From CAYWTX01 sp964461295 (lineage in GTDB: Bacteria; Planctomycetota; Phycisphaerae; SM23-33), in contig CAYWTX010000184.1 in NCBI GenBank assembly GCA_964461295.1, positions 1 to 12,995 on the forward strand: a stretch of 12,995 nucleotides of DNA, read 5' to 3'. Shown piece by piece: positions 1 to 8,000 of the stretch; positions within the stretch are counted from its first letter, which is position 1, and every line of letters begins with the position of its first letter. Made by a program: the position numbers and the translations under genes. The notes beneath the pieces are model-generated. The model made no database searches, was not told where the DNA came from, and saw only the letters and a program-made list of their open reading frames with translations.

Positions 1-625
1 GCAGGGCGACAAGACGCGCGACCAGCTCGTGAACGCCCAGGTGATGCACGGCGGCGACTGGGACCCCACGCCGCACGCGCTGCCCAACCTGATGAAGTAC
101 ATCCAGCAGAACACCACGCTGAACGTCCAGTTCAAGCGCCAGGCCATGGACCTGGCCAACATCGACGTGTTCAAGCACCCCGTGCTGTACATGACCGGCC
201 TGCGGAAGTTCGAGTTGTCCGAGGCCCAGGTGGGTCAACTTCGCAAGTACCTGACCGGCGGCGGGGTACTGGTGGCCGACTCGGCCGCGGGGATGAGGGC
301 CTTCGACGTGGCATTCCGCAAGGAGATCAAGCGGGTGCTGCCGTCGGGCGAGATGAAGGCGTTGGCGCTGGATGCCCCGGTGTATTCAATGCCGTTCAAG
401 ATCAAGTCGGTCGAATACGAGAACCTCGTCAAGGTGGCCAACCCGGATCTCAAGACGCCGGTGCTGGAAGGCATCACGGTGGACGGGCAGCTTGCGGTGA
501 TCTATTCGCCGCTGAGCCTGGCCAACGGCTGGGAGCAGCTCAAGTTCGCCTACAACCGCGGCTATGCCAGTGACGACGCGCTGCGTCTGGGTGTGAACAT
601 ATTCACGTACGCGTTGACGCACTAA
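1..625 (+). CDS. DUF4159 domain protein, 3' part (5' end outside window)
   Basis: The frame is open from base 2 to the TAA at 623-625, giving 207 visible residues, so the gene starts upstream of the window. The visible part resembles the DUF4159 family: a GDWDPTPHALPNL stretch near the front, then HPVLYMTGLRKFELSEAQV and a GGGVLVADSAAG turn followed by a basic FRKEIKRVLP segment. These match the pattern I know for this domain, which is common in planctomycetes and has a Rossmann-like, glutamine-amidotransferase-like fold of unknown activity. No membrane segment is visible. Related proteins often lie near MoxR ATPase and DUF58 genes, but nothing upstream can be seen here. The GTG at 29 is only an internal Val codon. 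The gene ends 126 bases before a convergent gene. The family call is fairly secure; the biochemical role is unknown. Confidence 0.8.
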   Translation, partial: QGDKTRDQLVNAQVMHGGDWDPTPHALPNLMKYIQQNTTLNVQFKRQAMDLANIDVFKHPVLYMTGLRKFELSEAQVGQLRKYLTGGGVLVADSAAGMRAFDVAFRKEIKRVLPSGEMKALALDAPVYSMPFKIKSVEYENLVKVANPDLKTPVLEGITVDGQLAVIYSPLSLANGWEQLKFAYNRGYASDDALRLGVNIFTYALTH

Positions 626-639
626 GGGCACGGAACGGC

Positions 640-669
640 GGAACCCGGAACCCGGAACCCGGAACCCGG
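640..669. repeat. Heptamer tandem repeat, (GGAACCC)x4
   Basis: Four perfect head-to-tail copies of GGAACCC (640-646, 647-653, 654-660, 661-667) are followed by GG. A partial unit, GGAAC, lies just upstream at 632-636. The repeat sits 14 bases after the stop of the DUF4159 gene, in the spacer between convergent genes. No coding role is apparent. Confidence 0.9.
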
Positions 670-682
670 TGGGGACTGCGCG

Positions 683-706
683 GCCCGCCCGCTTCAGCGG
701 GCCGGT
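683..706. terminator. Hairpin between convergent genes, possible terminator without a T-tract
   Basis: GCCCGC (687-692) pairs with GCGGGC (697-702) around a TTCA loop. After a C-C mismatch, the outer bases 683-685 can pair with 704-706. An alternative register pairs 682-688 with 697-703. The hairpin lies between two genes that end towards each other, as a bidirectional terminator would. No run of T follows on either strand, so intrinsic termination is uncertain. Confidence 0.35.
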
Positions 707-751
707 TCCCATCGGTTGCTCGTCGGTTTGGCGCCGTGCCGGCGGCTTGCC

Positions 752-1471
752 CTACCGGACGATCCCGCCGTCGCGGAACACGCCCACCTGCTTTATCGCG
801 CCCGGCGTCTGCGCCGCGGCAGGCTGCTTCATGAACGTCCGGTAGTTGTCGCCGGTGAAGCTGCTGCTCTGGATGAGCCCGAACTTCGTGTCCGGGCGCT
901 GGAGGTGCCAGGTCAGCTTCTCCACTTTGGTGTAGGGGATCCAAGGGATCGTGTTGGGCAGCGAAGCGCCCGGCTGGACCGAATCGATCACGCCGGAGCA
1001 GGCGAAGACGCCCTCGTCGAACCAGGTCTTGCGGCGGCTGCTGTCGGTGATGTCCTCGTGGATGGCGGCCACCATCTTCACCTGCCCCAGCTTGCCGCTG
1101 ACGGAGCTCCTTATGGAGGAGCTGTTGTTCACGAACAGGACGGGCGTGGCGGCGTTGGGGGCGAATTCCAGCAGCGCCAGAGTCAGGTCCATCACCCCCA
1201 TGGCGCCCGGGTATATCATGCTGATGCCCGGGTTGATGAAGATCCGCCAGGCCTTCAGGCCGTGCCGGTAGCCGTAGGACACCCCGGCCTCGCAGGCCCC
1301 GCCGGAGGCGAAGTTGATGCCCAGGTAGAAGTTGAAGTAGGAGAAGTTGTACGGCACGTCGTACTTCGTCGGCAGCCGCAAGGTGGCCCGCAGGCCCGCC
1401 AGGGTCTTCGTGCTGGTCATCAGCCTGAGCCCCTCGTCCCGATCCGGTTGCCATCCTATCTCATCGGCCAT
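752..1471 (-). CDS. Hypothetical protein, 239 residues, no family recognised
   Basis: I do not recognise this protein. The ATG at 1471-1469 is chosen because AAAGGAGA (1484-1477, minus strand) sits five bases before it; a longer reading to 1573 would run through the promoter and this ribosome binding site. The frame ends in TAG at 754-752. The product begins MADEIGWQPDRDEGL with no signal peptide or membrane helix. An aromatic-rich stretch at about residues 37-54 (YDVPYNFSYFNFYLGINF) leads into Gly-, Ser- and Asn-rich segments with alternating hydrophobic residues, suggesting a beta-rich soluble fold. The C-terminus reads VGVFRDGGIVR. It is transcribed away from trpB across a 173-base spacer and converges on the DUF4159 gene. 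The reading frame, strong ribosome binding site and promoter make it a credible gene. The function is unknown. Confidence 0.75.
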   Translation of the reverse strand: MADEIGWQPDRDEGLRLMTSTKTLAGLRATLRLPTKYDVPYNFSYFNFYLGINFASGGACEAGVSYGYRHGLKAWRIFINPGISMIYPGAMGVMDLTLALLEFAPNAATPVLFVNNSSSIRSSVSGKLGQVKMVAAIHEDITDSSRRKTWFDEGVFACSGVIDSVQPGASLPNTIPWIPYTKVEKLTWHLQRPDTKFGLIQSSSFTGDNYRTFMKQPAAAQTPGAIKQVGVFRDGGIVR

Positions 1472-1476
1472 GGGCG

Positions 1477-1484
1477 TCTCCTTT
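1477..1484 (-). promoter_or_regulatory. Strong Shine-Dalgarno site of the 239-residue protein
   Basis: The minus strand reads AAAGGAGA, then five bases (CGCCC), then ATG. It is the best ribosome binding site in the window and fixes the start at 1471 against the longer in-frame reading. Confidence 0.8.
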
Positions 1485-1511
1485 GCGATGAATGGACTAC
1501 GCGGCGGCAAC

Positions 1512-1540
1512 AATATACAACAGCGGAGGTGTTTGGTCGA
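1512..1540 (-). promoter_or_regulatory. Predicted sigma-70-type promoter for the 239-residue protein
   Basis: On the minus strand, TCGACC (1540-1535, four of six bases of the -35 consensus) is separated by 17 bases from TATATT (1517-1512, five of six bases of the -10 consensus). Transcription would begin near 1505, leaving a leader of about 35 bases that holds the Shine-Dalgarno site. Read by eye, not scored. Confidence 0.45.
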
Positions 1541-1567
1541 GAACAAATCGGCGCCCTTCTCCGCACC

Positions 1568-1596
1568 TTGCATTTGTCGGGGCCCGCCCGTAATCT
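1568..1596 (+). promoter_or_regulatory. Weak candidate promoter for the trpB2-glycosidase unit
   Basis: TTGCAT (1568-1573) and TAATCT (1591-1596) are 17 bases apart, but each matches only about three of six consensus positions. The spacing and the divergent setting are the main support. No operator, attenuator or Trp-rich leader peptide was seen in 1472-1644. Confidence 0.25.
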
Positions 1597-1644
1597 ACCG
1601 GGTCCATGCGGCAGCGGGATGGCACACAACGAAAGGAACAACGA

Positions 1645-3033
1645 ATGAGCCAGATCAAGTTTCTGTTGAGCGAAGAGGAGATGCCCAAGCAGTGGTACAA
1701 CCTGGCGGCCGACCTGCCCACGCCGCCGCTCCCGCCGCTGGGACCCGACGGAAAGCCCGTCGGGCCCGAGATGCTCGCCCCGGTGTTCCCCATGAATATC
1801 ATCGAGCAGGAGGTCTCCACCAAGCGGTGGATCGACATCCCCGAGGAGATCATGGGCCTGCTGAAGATCTGGCGGCCGGCGCCGCTGTACCGCGCCCGGC
1901 GGCTGGAGAAGTTCCTTGGCACGCCCGCCCACATTTACTACAAGAACGAGGGGACCAGTCCGGCCGGGAGCCACAAGCCCAACACGGCCGTCGCACAGGC
2001 CTGGTACAACAAGCAGTTCGGCATCGAGCGGCTGACGACGGAGACGGGCGCGGGCCAGTGGGGCAGCGCGTTGGCGTTCGCCTGCACGCTGGTGGGCCTG
2101 GAGTGCAAGGTGTTCATGGTCCGCATCAGCTTCGACCAGAAGCCTTTCCGCAAGCTGATGATGCAGACCTGGGGCGCCAAGTGCGTTGCCAGCCCGTCGA
2201 AGGAAACCAACGCCGGCAGGGCCATCCTCGCCAAGATGCCCGACACGCCTGGGTCGCTGGGTATCGCGATCAGCGAGGCCATCGAGGCGGCGGTGACCGA
2301 CCCAAGCGGCAAGACGCGCTACAGCCTGGGCAGCGTGCTCAACCACGTGCTGCTGCACCAGACGGTGATCGGCCTGGAAGCCCGCAAGCAACTCGAGAAG
2401 GCCGGCGAGAAGAAGGTGGACGCGATCATCGCTTGCGCCGGCGGCGGGAGCAACTTCGCGGGGATCGCGTTCCCGTTCCTGGCCGACAAGATCTCCGGCA
2501 GCGGCATGGGCGCGAAGGCGGAAGTGTACCCCGTCGAGCCGGAAAGCTGCCCGACGATGACTCGCGGGCCGTTCCTGTACGATCACGGCGACACGGCCAA
2601 GATGACGCCGTTGCTGGCCATGCACACGCTGGGGCATTCGTTCGTGCCGCCGCCGGTGCATGCGGGCGGGCTGCGGTACCACGGCATCGCGCCGCTGGTG
2701 AGCGCGGCGATCAACGACAAACTGATCACCCCGCGGGCGATGCCCCAGCTCAAGTGCTACGAAGCGGCCATGACCTGGGCGAAGACCGAGGGCTTCATCT
2801 CGGCTCCCGAGACCAGCCACGCCATCGCCTGCACGATCGACGAGGCACTGAAGGCCAAGCGAGAAGGCAAGGAGAAGGTGATCCTGATGTGCTGGTCGGG
2901 GCACGGGCTGATGGACCTGTCCGGCTACGACGCGTTCATGTCCGGCAAGCTGAAGGACTTCGCCTTGCCCGATTCGGCGATGGAGGAAAGCCTGAAGGAA
3001 CTGGACGGCCTGCCCAGGCCGGCGAAGGGATAG
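1645..3033 (+). CDS. trpB: TrpB2-type tryptophan synthase beta chain-like protein
   Basis: The 462-residue product is a PLP-dependent beta chain of the TrpB2 type, which is longer than classical TrpB (about 400) because of an extended N-terminus. The family condenses indole with L-serine, or in some TrpB2 enzymes O-phosphoserine, to give tryptophan. Visible sites are SHKPNTA with the predicted PLP lysine at K111, TETGAGQWG with the probable catalytic acid E133, the phosphate-binding GGGSN loop at 266-270, and a C-terminal CWSGHG at 416-421. The N-terminal PTPPLPPLGPDGKPV segment also fits TrpB2. The ATG at 1645 follows AAAGGA (1633-1638) by six bases; the in-frame ATG at 1606 has no such site. 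No trpA or other tryptophan gene is nearby, which is usual for stand-alone TrpB2. The glycosidase gene follows after 33 bases. The serine or phosphoserine preference cannot be read from the sequence. Confidence 0.93.
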   Translation: MSQIKFLLSEEEMPKQWYNLAADLPTPPLPPLGPDGKPVGPEMLAPVFPMNIIEQEVSTKRWIDIPEEIMGLLKIWRPAPLYRARRLEKFLGTPAHIYYKNEGTSPAGSHKPNTAVAQAWYNKQFGIERLTTETGAGQWGSALAFACTLVGLECKVFMVRISFDQKPFRKLMMQTWGAKCVASPSKETNAGRAILAKMPDTPGSLGIAISEAIEAAVTDPSGKTRYSLGSVLNHVLLHQTVIGLEARKQLEKAGEKKVDAIIACAGGGSNFAGIAFPFLADKISGSGMGAKAEVYPVEPESCPTMTRGPFLYDHGDTAKMTPLLAMHTLGHSFVPPPVHAGGLRYHGIAPLVSAAINDKLITPRAMPQLKCYEAAMTWAKTEGFISAPETSHAIACTIDEALKAKREGKEKVILMCWSGHGLMDLSGYDAFMSGKLKDFALPDSAMEESLKELDGLPRPAKG

Positions 3034-3066
3034 GCGGCAGGCGGCACGGCAACGAAAGGAAGTTCC

Positions 3067-4725
3067 GTGAAGCAGGCAAACACCTCTGTGCCCTCTGCGC
3101 CTCTGTGGTCATCCCTTCCCGGCGTCCTGGACGTCTGGGGCGGCGGGCAACTGTTCGCCTTCAGCGGCCTGGAGGGCCACACGCCGTACCACCAGGCGCT
3201 GGCCGGGCGAACGGCGTTTGAGGGCGCGGGCCTGCTGTTGAGGTACCCCGACGAGGCGGAACTGCACTTCGACGCCGACCGCCCGACGAAGACCTTCCTG
3301 TCCGGCGACGTGCTGGACCTCCAGCACGCCGGCGGGCGCACGCGCGGAGCCCTGCTCAACGCGACGCACCTGCTCATCGACGGCCCCTGCCGGGTCGGCT
3401 CCCGCGGCAAAGGTCTCGCGCACGTCGCGAAGGACGGCCGCACGCTCGTGGGCGCCGCGGCCGGGCTCGACGCCGCGCTGCTCGGCGCCGACCTCGACGC
3501 GGCGATTCGCTCGCGGTTGGCGTGGATTGCCGATGCGCCCAAGCCGCCTCACCTGGCGGGTCTGGCCGCTAAGACGTTCTGGAAGTGCCTGTCGGTCCTC
3601 AAGACGACGGTCTACAGCCCCGAGGGCGTGCTGCGGCACCGATACATGACGCCCGACCGCTGGCCGCACCGGGGCATGTGGCTGTGGGATTCGGCCTTCC
3701 AGGCCATCGGAATGAGGCACGTGGACCCCGGAGTCGCGCGTGACGCCATCTCGGGGGTGCTCGACGCCCAGTGGCCCGACGGGCAGGTGCAGATCTCGTA
3801 CTTCCATCGCAACGATCGGGCCGAGTACACCCAGCCGCCGACGCTGGCGATGGCGGCGGAGTTGGTCCTCGCCGCCCAGGGGGTCCAGGGGCGGGAGTGG
3901 ATCGCGGAGATCTACCCCGCGCTGGAGAAGTACCTCCAATGGGACATGGCCAACCGCGACGTCGATGGCGGGGGCCTGCTGGAGTGGAAGATCGAGGAGC
4001 ACCGCGGCTGCCGCTGCGGCGAGAGCGGGTGGGACAACAGCCCGCGGTTCGACTGCGCCCTGCCGCTGGACGCGACCGACTTCAACTCGTTGCTGGCGAT
4101 CGAGTGCGAGGCGATGGCGCGCTTCGCCGAGCTTCTCGGCCGAGGCGACGACGCGAAGAAGTGGCAGGCCCACCATGCCCGCCTGTGCCGGCTGATGAAC
4201 GAGCGGCTGTGGAGCGAGCGGCTGGGGATGTACGTCGATTGCGAGGCCCACGGCGGGAAGCAACAGGAGTACCTGACGGCGTCGGGGCTGCTGCCGCTGG
4301 CGTGCGGGGCGCCCTCGCCGGAGCGGGCCAGGCGCATGGCGGCGCACCTGCGCGACCCGGCCACGATGGGCACGCCGCTGCCGCTGCCGACGCTTTCGCC
4401 CAGCCACCGCGACCTGTACTCCAAGGACATGTGGCGCGGGCCGGTGTGGGTGAACGTGAACTGGCTGGTCGCGCGCGGCCTGGACCGCTACGGCCTGCAC
4501 GACGACGCGGCGATGCTGCGCGGGAAGACCCTCTCGGCCATCGAGAAGTACTACGCCGAGTTCGGCGCGATCTTCGAGTTCTTCGACGACGAGGACCGCG
4601 TCCCGCCGCCGCAGCTCATGCGCAAGGGGCCGTGCAACCCGGCGGCGTGGATCCACCAGGTGATTCACGACTACGGATGGACGGCGGCGATGTACGTGGA
4701 CCTGCGGGCGGGCGATGGGAAGTAA
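3067..4725 (+). CDS. GH63/MGH1-like glycoside hydrolase with an alpha/alpha six-barrel
   Basis: The 552-residue product resembles cytoplasmic inverting glycosidases of the GH63/mannosylglycerate-hydrolase-like group. A beta-rich N-terminal part (about 1-150) precedes a helical barrel. GMWLWDSAFQAIG carries the probable general acid D208; ESGWDNSPRFD is the substrate-loop motif typical of the family; MWRGPVWVNVNW lies near the C-terminus; and GAIFEFFDDED carries the probable base E504. No signal peptide is seen. The GTG at 3067 is preceded by AAAGGA (3055-3060) and is the only well-placed start. Residues 6-14 are encoded by a dispersed tandem repeat (3083-3108), so the first about 15 residues are probably not part of the ancestral domain. 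It probably shares a transcript with trpB. The natural substrate (glucosyl- or mannosyl-glycerate, trehalose-like sugar, or oligosaccharide) cannot be decided from sequence. Confidence 0.85.
   Translation: MKQANTSVPSAPLWSSLPGVLDVWGGGQLFAFSGLEGHTPYHQALAGRTAFEGAGLLLRYPDEAELHFDADRPTKTFLSGDVLDLQHAGGRTRGALLNATHLLIDGPCRVGSRGKGLAHVAKDGRTLVGAAAGLDAALLGADLDAAIRSRLAWIADAPKPPHLAGLAAKTFWKCLSVLKTTVYSPEGVLRHRYMTPDRWPHRGMWLWDSAFQAIGMRHVDPGVARDAISGVLDAQWPDGQVQISYFHRNDRAEYTQPPTLAMAAELVLAAQGVQGREWIAEIYPALEKYLQWDMANRDVDGGGLLEWKIEEHRGCRCGESGWDNSPRFDCALPLDATDFNSLLAIECEAMARFAELLGRGDDAKKWQAHHARLCRLMNERLWSERLGMYVDCEAHGGKQQEYLTASGLLPLACGAPSPERARRMAAHLRDPATMGTPLPLPTLSPSHRDLYSKDMWRGPVWVNVNWLVARGLDRYGLHDDAAMLRGKTLSAIEKYYAEFGAIFEFFDDEDRVPPPQLMRKGPCNPAAWIHQVIHDYGWTAAMYVDLRAGDGK
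3083..3108 (+). repeat. Short-period tandem repeat inside the glycosidase start
   Basis: Three near-copies, CCTCTGTGC, CCTCTGCG and CCTCTGTGG, follow each other with periods of nine and eight bases, then TCATCC. It closely resembles the reverse complement of the repeat at 10086-10112 (CCCTTGCGT CCTTTGCGG TCCATCC). Here it is translated as part of the glycosidase N-terminus. Confidence 0.7.
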
Positions 4726-4729
4726 GGCG

Positions 4730-4843
4730 CCGTCACGAAATAACTTGTTCACGTTTCCCAGGTGGCACAGGTCTCCGACCTGTGCTGCACAGCTCGAAAA
4801 GCTGTGCCACCAAGACTGGCTTGCTCAGGTTATTTCGTGACGG
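4730..4843. repeat. Nested palindromic element with 15-bp perfect inverted ends and two inner hairpins
   Basis: The ends are a perfect inverted repeat: CCGTCACGAAATAAC (4730-4744) and GTTATTTCGTGACGG (4829-4843). Inside, GGTGGCACAG (4761-4770) is the exact complement of CTGTGCCACC (4802-4811). Within that span are two 24-nt hairpin units: 4762-4785, stem GCACAGGTC/GACCTGTGC with loop TCC; and 4787-4810, stem GCACAGCT/AGCTGTGC. They face each other, so one strand could fold either as a long stem or as a branched structure with two arms. No adjacent target duplication is obvious. It starts four bases after the glycosidase stop codon, so it could also end that transcript. No coding role is seen. 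Confidence 0.85.
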
Positions 4844-4850
4844 ACCCTAA

Positions 4851-4992
4851 GCTCGACTTTTGCCAATGCGCCATAAGTGTTTCTGTGGCAATAAGTTACA
4901 ACATGACATTTTCCAGTTGCGCCTGGGCGGTTAAATCTTTGTTACAGAATGAGTTATGAATTTTGGTTTGCTCAGAATGGCAGAAGTCGAGC
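4851..4992. mobile_element. Candidate MITE-like element, AT-richer than its surroundings
   Basis: GCTCGACTTTTGCC (4851-4864) and GGCAGAAGTCGAGC (4979-4992) are inverted repeats of 14 bp with one mismatch. The trinucleotide TAA lies directly outside both ends (4848-4850 and 4993-4995), as a short target duplication would. The 142-bp interior is visibly richer in A and T than the neighbouring genes and holds no convincing gene. A 24-codon frame at 4956-5030 crosses the right end and is not supported. No transposase is present, so movement would need a partner elsewhere. The reading as a mobile element is inference. Confidence 0.5.
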
Positions 4993-5026
4993 TAAGCGCA
5001 GAGCACGCCAGCGGAACCCGCGGGAA

Positions 5027-8000
5027 CTAATCTTCCTTCACGACTTCCACGCCGCACAGCACCGGCCGGGGAATCTTGCAGCCGGGGGCGGCCGTCAGCG
5101 TGATCTCCAGCAGGTCGTCGACCTTCAGGCCCTTGAGGGTTCTCACCACCGGGCGCAGGGGGCCGCCCGCGGCCGCGGCGATGTCGAAGTCCTTCAGGAC
5201 AACCTTACCCTCGATGGCGACGGAGAAGACGCGCTCGCCGGCGGCGGCGGCGCCAGGCTCGGCGAAGTGCAGCGAGATCGTGTACGTCCCGGCCGGGACG
5301 GCCGCGTCGCCCAGGCTCGGCGCTACCGACGCGGAGCCGAGCGGCACGGTGAGTTCGGCAATGCCTTCGGCGCCGGAGGCGGCGACCCACGGGAGGCCGG
5401 CGTCTGGAGGTGGCGCGTCCGTCTCGGCCGTGGTTGTCCCGGGCGTCGCGCCCGTGGATGTCTTCGCGTCTGCCGGGACGGCAGGGGCAAGATGCTCCCG
5501 CGACACACGGGCGGGACGCCCGTGCCACGCCACAGCGGAAGTGTGCCGGCGGAAGTACGTCGGGCCGTTGGCGTCGGCGCCCTTGACGGTGACGAGCAGG
5601 CGCGGCGAGGGTCCGCCCTCGCCGGGCCATTCCAGCCAGAGCGTGCCGTTGTCGGCCATGCGGTCGCCGGGCGCGCCGAGGTTGATTCCCAGGCGGCGGA
5701 TGGGGCCCTTGCCGCGGTCGAAGTTCTGGAACGTCCAGTTGTCCTCGCCGGGCATGTGCACAAGGGCCAGCGACGCCTGGATCTGGTAACTGCATCTGCA
5801 CGTGTAGGTGTAGTCGGGAGCATTCAGCACGCCGTCGGCGGCGATGAGGTTGGACGTGCATCCGCTGCGGAACCCGCCCCAGTTGCCGGTGCCGGACAGG
5901 TTGTCCAGGTCGAAGAACCCAGCCGCGGCCGAGCGGAACGTCAACAGGTGGCGGCTGGCGATGGCGGTGCCGCAGCCGTAGTTGCGGGCGAAGGTCCAGC
6001 CGATGGCTTCACCGGTGAGGGGATGGGGTCGTGTGACGGGCTGCCCGGTGAGCAGGTCGAGGGCGCCGGCTTGCGTGGGCGGGTAGACGGCCGGGGCCGA
6101 CGTGGTGCTGGGCCGCGGCGGAGGGTCGGCCGCGGTTGTTCGCTTTACCGTGCCCTGGGTGATGATGGTGAGGCCGTGGAGGATGCACGGCCCGCCGTAG
6201 TCCACCGGGCGGTCCCAGAGGACCTGGCCGGTCCTGCCGCGGTAGGCGACGAGCCGGCCGCCGGTCTCCTCGCGGAGCATATCGCGGCTGGGGCGTGCGG
6301 CCTGGAGGAGCACGTCGCGTTCGGAGGAGTAGCCCAGCCATGTGCCGAAGACGTCTTGCCGGGTCTGCCACAGGACGCTGCCGGTGCGCAGGTCGATGGC
6401 CAGCAGCGTGGCGGGCGGGAGCTTCTCGCCGCGGAAGAGGAGTCGCTGGACGACCGGTTCGGGCAGGCGGTCGACGGCGAAGACGATCCCGCCGCCGGCG
6501 GCGATCGCGTTGTGTTTGAACGCGTGCTGGGCCTGTCGTCGCCAGAGCGGCTTGCCGTCGAGGCGGTCGAGCACGGCGATCTCGCGGCTGGCGGTGAGCG
6601 AATGGGTCCACTGGCCGGGCCTTGGGCGCGGCTTTCGCGGCAGTTCGCCGTAGCACCATTCCAGCAGTTCGCGGTTGAGCATGGCCAGGACGGGGTCGGC
6701 CTGGCCGTCGGGCACGCCCGAGGCGGCGACGCGGTCGCGGATTTCCTGCTCGATCATCGCCGCGGTGCGAGGCAGTTGGGCCAGTTCCGGCGGCGTCTGG
6801 GCGAGTTTCTCCGCCGTGTCGAGCAGCTTGCGGTTCCAGTCCTCGGACTTGGCTCGTGCGACCATGGAGGCGTTGCGGGCCGAGGCGAGGACGGCGGGCG
6901 GCAGCTTGGCGGCGACGTCGCGATGGCGGAGCATCTTGTTGAAGTTGGCGGCGACGAAGTAAGCGTCCTTCACCGACGCGCGGAAATGTTCCGGCATGCC
7001 GGGCGTGTCGTCTTCCACGGCGGGCGAAGGCAGTTCAAGGGGCGCGGCGTCCTCGATGCGCTGGAAGTTGGTCCAGCGGCGCACGGCGGGGGCGAGGGTC
7101 TCGACGGCCTTGCTGGGCCCGTCGCTGACGTGCTTGCCGGCCTCGGCGTCCCACCAGACGCGGATGAGCTCGGAGTGCTCGACTTCGGGCGTTTCGAACT
7201 CCATCGGCGAGAGGCCGGCGATGAGCGCCGTGTCGCACGCGCTGATATAGCTCCAGCCGAGAAGAGCGCCGGAGTTGCCGCCGGCGCTGCGCATGGTCAG
7301 TTCGCGGACGGTCCCGCCGGTGGCGGCGTCCAGCAACAGACAACGATCTCCGCGGACGACGTAGACGCCCTGGGGCGTCGCCAGGAAGTTCGTGCCCAGC
7401 ACGTTGGCCCCGGGCACGTGCGCGGTGCTGTTGTAGAACCGCCCGACGCCGGGCAGTTCGCGCTGCCACAGCCGCCGGCCGGTGTAGACGTCGACGGCGC
7501 GCAGCAGGTCGGGGCCTTCGATGAACAGCCGCCCGCCGAGGACTTGCTCGGGGGGTCCGTGGCCATGGCGGGGCAGCAGGCTGGCGCTGTCGGGCGCGGC
7601 GAACCACAGCAGCCCCAGCGGGAGGCGAACGCGGTCGTCGGGCGAGACGAGCGTGTTGCCGGCGTCGCCGTACTGGCCGGTCCACGTGCCCGCCCCGGGC
7701 AGGGCGCCGGCGCGACGGAGGATGCAGAGCGAGGCGGCGTCAGCGGTTGCGCCGGTGTTGGCGGTTGCTTTTCCGGAGCCAGGCGCCGCGGCACGCCGCG
7801 GCTGAGTCAGTTCCGCGTTCGGGAGGTCCGCTTTCCTGAGGCGGGCGACGAAGCTGTCGGCGTCCGCTTCGCCCAGCGCCAGGCACATTGCCCCGCCGTA
7901 GGGGCGGAGCGATTCGTACAGTCGCTCGGCCGCGGGCGCGACGGCCGCGGGGCGCTCGGACACGATCAGCGAGGCCAGGTACTTGGGCAGCGCAACGCTG

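Noticed and set aside
1347..3221. A 624-residue plus-strand frame overlapping trpB2
   Set aside because: The product is low-complexity and Arg/Gly/Ala-rich. It runs across the divergent promoter region and trpB2, whose own frame has all the catalytic motifs.
4762..4810. Hairpin pair considered as a CRISPR fragment or tRNA-like fold
   Set aside because: There are only two opposed units with no spacers of regular length, and no acceptor stem, anticodon loop or T-loop sequence. A palindromic repeat fits better.
4956..5030. Short 24-codon frame crossing the right end of the AT-rich element
   Set aside because: There is no ribosome binding site, no known small protein pattern, and it overlaps the 3' end of the propeller gene.
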